This document shows, piece by piece, positions 4,682 to 5,103 of a stretch of 5,103 nt of DNA. Made by a program: the position numbers and the translations under genes. The DNA is from CAZMFZ01 sp046152935 (GTDB lineage: Bacteria > Bacteroidota > Bacteroidia > Cytophagales > UBA9547): NCBI GenBank assembly GCA_046152935.1, contig JBJXGB010000165.1, forward strand, positions 1-5,103, in the 5' to 3' direction. Numbering within the stretch: position 1 is the first letter of the stretch; each line of letters begins with the position of its first letter. The notes under the pieces were generated by a model. That model saw only the letters and a list, made by a program, of their open reading frames with translations. It did not search any database and was not told where the DNA came from.

Positions 4682-5103
4682 ATGAGCAAAACGATCGTAA
4701 TTACAGGTGCCAGTAGTGGCATTGGTAAAGCAACAGCAAAGCATTTCAATGCAAAAGGCTGGAATGTGGTAGCCACCATGAGAAGCCCTGAAAAGGAGAA
4801 TGATTTAAAAGAATCGGCCACGCTGAAATTGGTGGCTTTAGATGTGCAAAACCTAGATTCTATCAAAAAAGCGGTAGATACTTCGCTGGCACATTTTGGC
4901 AGCATAGATGTCTGGCTCAACAATGCTGGCTATGGTGCCAATGGACCGCTTGAAGCTGGTACAAAAGAACAAATTCAACGCCAATTTGATGTGAACTATT
5001 TCGGTTTGATAGACTGTATCAAAGCCATTTTGCCACATTTCCGTCAGAAGAAAAGCGGCACCATAATCAATGTTTCTTCTGTAGGCGGACTAATGGTGCT
5101 TCC
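4682..5103 (+). CDS. Short-chain dehydrogenase/reductase (SDR), N-terminal part, cut by the window end
   Basis: Only 140 full codons are present. They give a classical SDR: the Rossmann cofactor motif TGASSGIG (8-15), the acidic D54 in LDV contacting the adenine ring, NNAG (80-83), the structural Asn in NYFG (N105) and the strand INVSSVGG, with S133 as the expected catalytic serine. The catalytic YxxxK should begin 13 residues after S133 and lies beyond the window. The ATMR segment after the second strand (R34) suggests NADPH preference, by family rule. The start MSKTIVITG is the normal one for the family. Substrate cannot be told; SDRs of this type act on carbonyl/alcohol groups of small molecules. 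An AT-rich leader with a TAnnTTTG element precedes it, and it appears to have its own promoter. Confidence 0.95.
   Translation, partial: MSKTIVITGASSGIGKATAKHFNAKGWNVVATMRSPEKENDLKESATLKLVALDVQNLDSIKKAVDTSLAHFGSIDVWLNNAGYGANGPLEAGTKEQIQRQFDVNYFGLIDCIKAILPHFRQKKSGTIINVSSVGGLMVL

Noticed and set aside
4579..4923. Minus-strand open frame opposite the dehydrogenase start
   Set aside because: It is the antisense of a clear SDR coding sequence and has no recognisable family features.

Overview
The window looks like an accessory, repeat-rich stretch of a Bacteroidota chromosome, probably Cytophagales-like. The evidence is AT-rich intergenic DNA, no clear Shine-Dalgarno sites, several matches to the Bacteroidota -7 promoter element TAnnTTTG, and families common in that phylum (DUF6261, a Phd-like/unstable antitoxin with a RelE/ParE toxin, Uma2). 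The taxonomic call is inference. There is no rRNA, tRNA, CRISPR array or full insertion sequence.

Layout, left to right. A DUF6261 gene lies on the minus strand (53-763). A divergent intergenic region follows, holding six copies of a strictly 41-bp-spaced tandem repeat (912-1139), which abuts a 134-bp structured element (copy A, 1141-1274). After a promoter candidate (1337-1363) comes a plus-strand operon: a wrecked XRE/Cro regulator (1400-1737), an antitoxin (1737-1967) and a RelE/ParE toxin (1970-2278). A second copy of the same element (copy B, 2352-2486) follows in the same orientation, so the toxin-antitoxin unit sits between direct repeats. A minus-strand membrane protein with a GIDE-like layout (2661-3431) is bracketed by a second repeat family of about 80 bp (one copy left, two in tandem right). 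A Uma2 nuclease gene (3740-4321) follows, then a 176-bp stretch bounded by imperfect inverted repeats (4328-4503), and the first 140 codons of a short-chain dehydrogenase (4682 to the window end).

How it works together. The only clear functional unit is the antitoxin-toxin pair. Its upstream XRE gene carries one nonsense mutation and two single-base insertions, yet its ancestral stop still overlaps the antitoxin ATG as TAATG. The pair was therefore probably once translationally coupled to a regulator that is now lost. The other genes are orphans separated by repeats, as expected of a region assembled by small non-autonomous elements and recombination between them.

The most novel signals are the 41-bp array and the structured element. 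The two copies of the element share three stem positions, and in the central stem they differ by changes that keep pairing, which suggests selection on folded RNA or single-stranded DNA.
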